DNA from: Rhabdothermincola sp036846205
GTDB lineage: Bacteria > Actinomycetota > Acidimicrobiia > Acidimicrobiales > Acidimicrobilacustridaceae
Length of the DNA: 9,294 nt
Direction: 5' to 3'
Assembly: GCF_036846205.1 (NCBI RefSeq)
Contig: NZ_DAIUCK010000112.1
Coordinates: 1-9,294 of the forward strand
Shown one piece after another: positions 6,858 to 9,294 of this stretch; the first letter of the stretch is position 1, and each line of letters begins with the position of its first letter. The position numbers were made by a program, and so were the translations under genes. The notes beneath the pieces were generated by a model, which saw nothing but the letters and a program-made list of their open reading frames with translations, ran no database searches and was not told the origin of the DNA.

Positions 6858-6859
6858 CC

Positions 6860-6912
6860 GGCCCGCTCCAGGACCTGACCAGCCGGGCCACCGCCCGTCG
6901 AGCGCCTGGCCC
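6860..6912 (+). terminator. Overlapping hairpins after the MOSC gene, weak terminator candidate
   Basis: GGCCCG (6860-6865) can pair with CGGGCC (6884-6889). Alternatively GGGCCA (6885-6890) can pair with TGGCCC (6907-6912), followed by TTCGT. The two stems share bases and exclude each other. There is no real U-tract, and loops are 16-18 bases, so termination is only a possibility. The gap otherwise contains just the upstream region of the next gene. Confidence 0.22.
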
Positions 6913-6919
6913 TTCGTCA

Positions 6920-6946
6920 TAGGATCCGGTCCGCTCGACGAAGGAG
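6920..6946 (+). promoter_or_regulatory. Candidate -10 element and ribosome-binding site of the SDR gene
   Basis: TAGGAT at 6920-6925 fits the TAnnnT form of an actinobacterial -10; I saw no good -35. AAGGAG at 6941-6946 is a strong Shine-Dalgarno sequence, 6 bases before GTG 6953, and decides that start. Confidence 0.45.
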
Positions 6947-6952
6947 ACCCTT

Positions 6953-7792
6953 GTGAGCCACCAACCGTTCGCCGGCACCGTCGCCCTGGTCACCGGCGCT
7001 GCTCGCCCTCGGGGCATCGGACGGGCCACCGCCCGTCGCCTGGCGGAGCTGGGGGCGTCGGTCGCGTGCCTCGACCTGGCCCGGCCCTACGACGAGGCCC
7101 CCGCGCACCGAACCGCCACCGCGGACGATCTCGACGCGGTGGTGGGCGAGATCGAATCCCTCGGCCGGCGGGCGGTCGCGGTGCGCGCCGACGTGTCGGA
7201 CCCCGAGCAGGTCGAAGCCGCGGTGGCCGCGGCGACGGAGGCCCTCGGCACCATCACCGCGGTGGCCAACGTGGCCGGTGGGAGCGGGCCCGGCTTCGGG
7301 CTCGGCCCGCTGGTGAGCCTGCCTCACCACGAGTTCCGACACGTGCTGGACGTGAACCTCGTGGGCACGTGGCTGGTGTCGAAGGCCTGCGCGAGCCGCA
7401 TGATCGACGCGGGGGTCCAGGGCAGGATCTGCAACGTGTCCAGCCAGGCGGGCAAGCGAGCCTTCCCCCTGCTGGGCGCGTACTGCGCGGCGAAGGCCGG
7501 CGTGATCCTGCTCACCCAGTGCCTGGCGCTCGAGCTCGGTCCGTCCGGTATCGCCGTCAACGCGGTGTGCCCCGGCACGGTCGACACGGATCTCATCAAC
7601 CCCGGCGGACTGTTCGAGTCACTGCTCGGCGGGCCCGCGGGGCTCGAGGCCTATCTCGAACGGGAGATCCCCCTCCGGCGGCTGCAGCGCGCGGAGGAGA
7701 TCGCCGCCGCGATCTGCTGGCTGCTCTCGGAGGAGGCTGCGGCTATCACCGGTGAAGCGGTCAACACCAGCGCGGGCCAGACGATGGTCTGA
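6953..7792 (+). CDS. Short-chain dehydrogenase/reductase (SDR)
   Basis: A 279-residue classical SDR with a Rossmann fold. It interconverts a hydroxyl and a keto group using NAD(P)H. The dinucleotide loop is TGAARPRGIGRA (14-25), slightly longer than the common TGxxxGxG. Asp41 at the end of the second strand (ACLDLA) suggests preference for NAD(H). Next come ADVSD (79-83), NVAGG (106-110) and the catalytic residues Asn135, Ser163 or Ser164 (NVSSQAG), Tyr177 and Lys181 (YCAAK). VCPGTVDTDL (205-214) and the C-terminal SEEAAAITGEAVNTSAGQ complete the family pattern. The GTG start is fixed by AAGGAG 6 bases upstream. It lies 95 bases after the MOSC gene, with a candidate promoter in the gap, so it may be a separate unit. 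It could act on a hydroxyacyl or ring-alcohol intermediate, but this is inference. Confidence 0.92.
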   Translation: MSHQPFAGTVALVTGAARPRGIGRATARRLAELGASVACLDLARPYDEAPAHRTATADDLDAVVGEIESLGRRAVAVRADVSDPEQVEAAVAAATEALGTITAVANVAGGSGPGFGLGPLVSLPHHEFRHVLDVNLVGTWLVSKACASRMIDAGVQGRICNVSSQAGKRAFPLLGAYCAAKAGVILLTQCLALELGPSGIAVNAVCPGTVDTDLINPGGLFESLLGGPAGLEAYLEREIPLRRLQRAEEIAAAICWLLSEEAAAITGEAVNTSAGQTMV

Positions 7793-7794
7793 GG

Positions 7795-7836
7795 GCCGGT
7801 GGTCTGGGGGCCACGGCGGGCCGGCCGGCGAGCCCG
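7795..7836 (+). terminator. GC-rich hairpins after the SDR stop, weak terminator candidate
   Basis: Just after the SDR stop, GCCGGTGG (7795-7802) pairs with CCACGGC (7811-7817), with one bulged G and an 8-base loop. A second, overlapping stem pairs CGGGC (7817-7821) with GCCCG (7832-7836). No T-run follows. Termination between the SDR and the next, apparently separately regulated gene would make sense, but evidence is thin. Confidence 0.28.
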
Positions 7837-7868
7837 GACCAGCATTTCAGCTCTCCTCCATATCAGTA

Positions 7869-7882
7869 TTAGGCTACCCTAA
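7869..7882. promoter_or_regulatory. DtxR/IdeR-like iron-box sequence overlapping a candidate -10
   Basis: TTAGGCTACCCTAA is an inverted repeat of TTAGG and CCTAA around four bases, ending one base before ATG 7884. It differs by one base from the last 14 positions of the IdeR/DtxR consensus TTAGGTTAGGCTAACCTAA; the first five positions (CAGTA here) do not match. TAGGCT (7870-7875) within it would suit a -10 for a leaderless transcript starting at the ATG. Repression by an iron-loaded regulator is therefore plausible but unproved. Confidence 0.45.
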
Positions 7883-7883
7883 C

Positions 7884-9294
7884 ATGACAGTCGCCACCCG
7901 GGAACGGTGCCGAGCCACGCCCACTCCCTTCGCCGCGAACCTCGGCCGCCACGGTGGTCGCCTCGCGTTGGTCACCTCGGAGGGCCAGACCCTCACGTAC
8001 GCCGAGTTGAGCCACCGCAGCCAGGCGCTCGTCGACCGCCTCGGCCCCGTTCGTCGGCTGGTGCTGCTCGAAGCCGGCAACAACCTCGACTCAATCGTCG
8101 CCTACCTCGCTTGCCTTGCCGCCGATCACCCGGTGATCGTCACCCCGGCCGGCTCGCCATTCACCGAGCGCCTGGTCGCGCACTACGACCCCGATGTGGT
8201 GCTGTCAGCGGGCCAGGAAGGTTGGTGGGTCGACGAACGGCGAGAGGGAACCCGCCACGAGCTGCACCCCGAGCTCGCGCTGGTCCTCAGCACCTCCGGC
8301 TCGACCGGGTCACCGAAGCTCGTCCGACTGTCTCAGGTGAACCTGCAGTCCAACGCCGTGGCCATCGCCGACTACCTGGAGCTGACCGAACGTGACCGTG
8401 CGGCCACGACGTTGCCGATGGCCTACTGCTACGGCCTCTCGGTTATCAACAGCCACCTCAGCCGGGGAGCCAGCCTGCTCGTGACCGGTCTCTCGGTGGT
8501 GGATACCTGCTTCTGGGACGCGTTCCACCGGGAGCAGGCCACGAGCTTCGCCGGGGTGCCCCACACCTTCGATCTGCTGGACCGGGTCCGTTTCGAGGAG
8601 CTCGATCTCCCGCACCTGCGCTACGTCACCCAGGCCGGCGGACGCCTGTCGCCTGAGCGGGTGAGGTGGTATGCGCAGCTCGGTCGCCGACGGGGGTGGG
8701 ACTTCTACGTCATGTACGGCCAGACCGAGGCCACGGCCCGCATCGCCTACCTCCCACCCCACCTCGCGGCCAGCCATCCGGGCTCGATCGGCGTCCCCGT
8801 CCCGGGTGGATCGCTGGAGATCGAACCGGTCGAAGGGCTCCCCGCCGGCGAGGGCGAGCTGGTCTACCGAGGGCCGAACGTGATGCTCGGCTACGCCGAG
8901 TCACCGAGCGACCTGGCGCTCGGCCGAACCGTCGAGGTGCTCCGCACCGGCGATCTGGGCCGGCGCAACCCGCAGGGGCTCTACGAGATCACCGGGCGGG
9001 CACGGCGGTTCGTGAAGCCCTTCGGCCTGCGGGTCGATCTCGACCGGGTCGAGCAGGTGCTCGGCGAACACGGTCACCCTGCCCTGTGCACTGGTGACGA
9101 TCAGCGGCTGCTGGTGGCGATCGCCGGCTCCGATCCGGACGCCGCCGCGACCGCCGAACAGCTCGTGGCCGCCTTCTTCCGCCTGCCTCCTGCCGCGGTG
9201 CAGGTGCGGCTGGTCGGCGAACTGCCCCGGCTGGCCAACGGCAAGCCTGACTACGCCACCGTGGCCTCCTGGTTTCCTCCCGCCCCCTCCGGAC
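7884..9294 (+). CDS. AMP-forming acyl/aryl acid ligase (ANL superfamily), C-terminus beyond the window
   Basis: The frame is open from ATG 7884 to the right edge, 470 codons. The adenylation core is essentially complete: phosphate loop LSTSGSTGSPKLVRLS (135-150), VMYGQTEATAR (276-286), RTGDLG with Asp357 (354-359), ITGRARRFVKPFGLRVDLD (369-387) and ANGKPDY with the C-terminal lysine Lys454 (451-457). It activates a carboxylic acid as acyl-AMP for transfer to CoA, a carrier protein or another acceptor. The N-terminal subdomain is short for the superfamily (phosphate loop begins near residue 135, against 190 in the FadD3-like ligase). Because the GKPDY motif is reached with no stop, either the end is just outside or another domain, such as a carrier domain, follows. 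The start has no ribosome-binding site and may be leaderless. The iron-box-like site before it hints at iron control, perhaps of a siderophore or other specialised pathway. Substrate unknown. Confidence 0.85.
   Translation, partial: MTVATRERCRATPTPFAANLGRHGGRLALVTSEGQTLTYAELSHRSQALVDRLGPVRRLVLLEAGNNLDSIVAYLACLAADHPVIVTPAGSPFTERLVAHYDPDVVLSAGQEGWWVDERREGTRHELHPELALVLSTSGSTGSPKLVRLSQVNLQSNAVAIADYLELTERDRAATTLPMAYCYGLSVINSHLSRGASLLVTGLSVVDTCFWDAFHREQATSFAGVPHTFDLLDRVRFEELDLPHLRYVTQAGGRLSPERVRWYAQLGRRRGWDFYVMYGQTEATARIAYLPPHLAASHPGSIGVPVPGGSLEIEPVEGLPAGEGELVYRGPNVMLGYAESPSDLALGRTVEVLRTGDLGRRNPQGLYEITGRARRFVKPFGLRVDLDRVEQVLGEHGHPALCTGDDQRLLVAIAGSDPDAAATAEQLVAAFFRLPPAAVQVRLVGELPRLANGKPDYATVASWFPPAPSG

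Noticed and set aside
1..9294. Defence system, CRISPR, mobile element or phage island.
   Set aside because: No repeats of array type, no transposase, integrase, nuclease or toxin-like gene, and no tRNA target. All genes are metabolic and share the same base composition by eye.

Overview
The window is strongly GC-rich, with dense, short-spaced or overlapping genes, GTG and TTG starts, and long shadow ORFs on the opposite strand. Together with a FadD3-type acyl-CoA ligase, a two-domain MaoC/FAS1-like dehydratase, a crotonase, an acyl-CoA dehydrogenase and an old-yellow-enzyme reductase, this points to a high-GC actinobacterium of the Mycobacteriales, Nocardioidales or Acidimicrobiia kind. The exact lineage cannot be fixed from this sequence. 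No tRNA, rRNA, CRISPR array, insertion sequence or phage gene was seen.

Layout: (1) Bases 1-2346, minus strand: a tightly packed operon read leftward, with MaoC/FAS1-like dehydratase (2346-1060), then a PaaG-like crotonase (1063-254, start overlapping the previous stop), then the first 84 codons of an acyl-CoA dehydrogenase (252 to beyond base 1). (2) Bases 2347-2547: a divergent intergenic region with a candidate minus-strand promoter and an inverted repeat over its -35 and spacer. (3) Bases 2548-6213, plus strand: a three-gene operon with FadD3-family acyl-CoA ligase, a ferritin-like membrane-anchored protein of the predicted metal-dependent hydrolase family (TTG start overlapping the ligase stop), and an OYE-family flavin oxidoreductase with a C-terminal cysteine cluster. 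(4) Bases 6285-6857: a stand-alone MOSC-domain protein. (5) Bases 6953-7792: a short-chain dehydrogenase/reductase with its own candidate promoter and a good ribosome-binding site. (6) Bases 7884 to the right edge: a second AMP-forming ligase with the adenylation core essentially complete at the edge. A DtxR/IdeR-like iron-box half overlaps its presumed promoter.

The divergent set 1-6213 reads as one catabolic locus. A carboxylic acid is activated to its CoA thioester by the ligase. It is then dehydrogenated, hydrated or isomerised by the acyl-CoA dehydrogenase, crotonase and MaoC protein. The OYE enzyme could reduce an enone or dienoyl intermediate, and the ferritin-like protein is a possible oxygenase or desaturase. 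Resemblance of the ligase to FadD3 suggests a cyclic substrate such as a steroid C/D-ring remnant or a terpenoid, but no substrate is proved and no KstR2-type operator was found. The last gene appears to belong to a different, possibly iron-controlled, unit. Nothing here is clearly a new defence or mobile system. The most unusual observations are the iron-box-like site, the diiron-motif protein coupled to the ligase, the active-site changes in the crotonase, and a perfect 15-bp duplication that duplicates a start codon.
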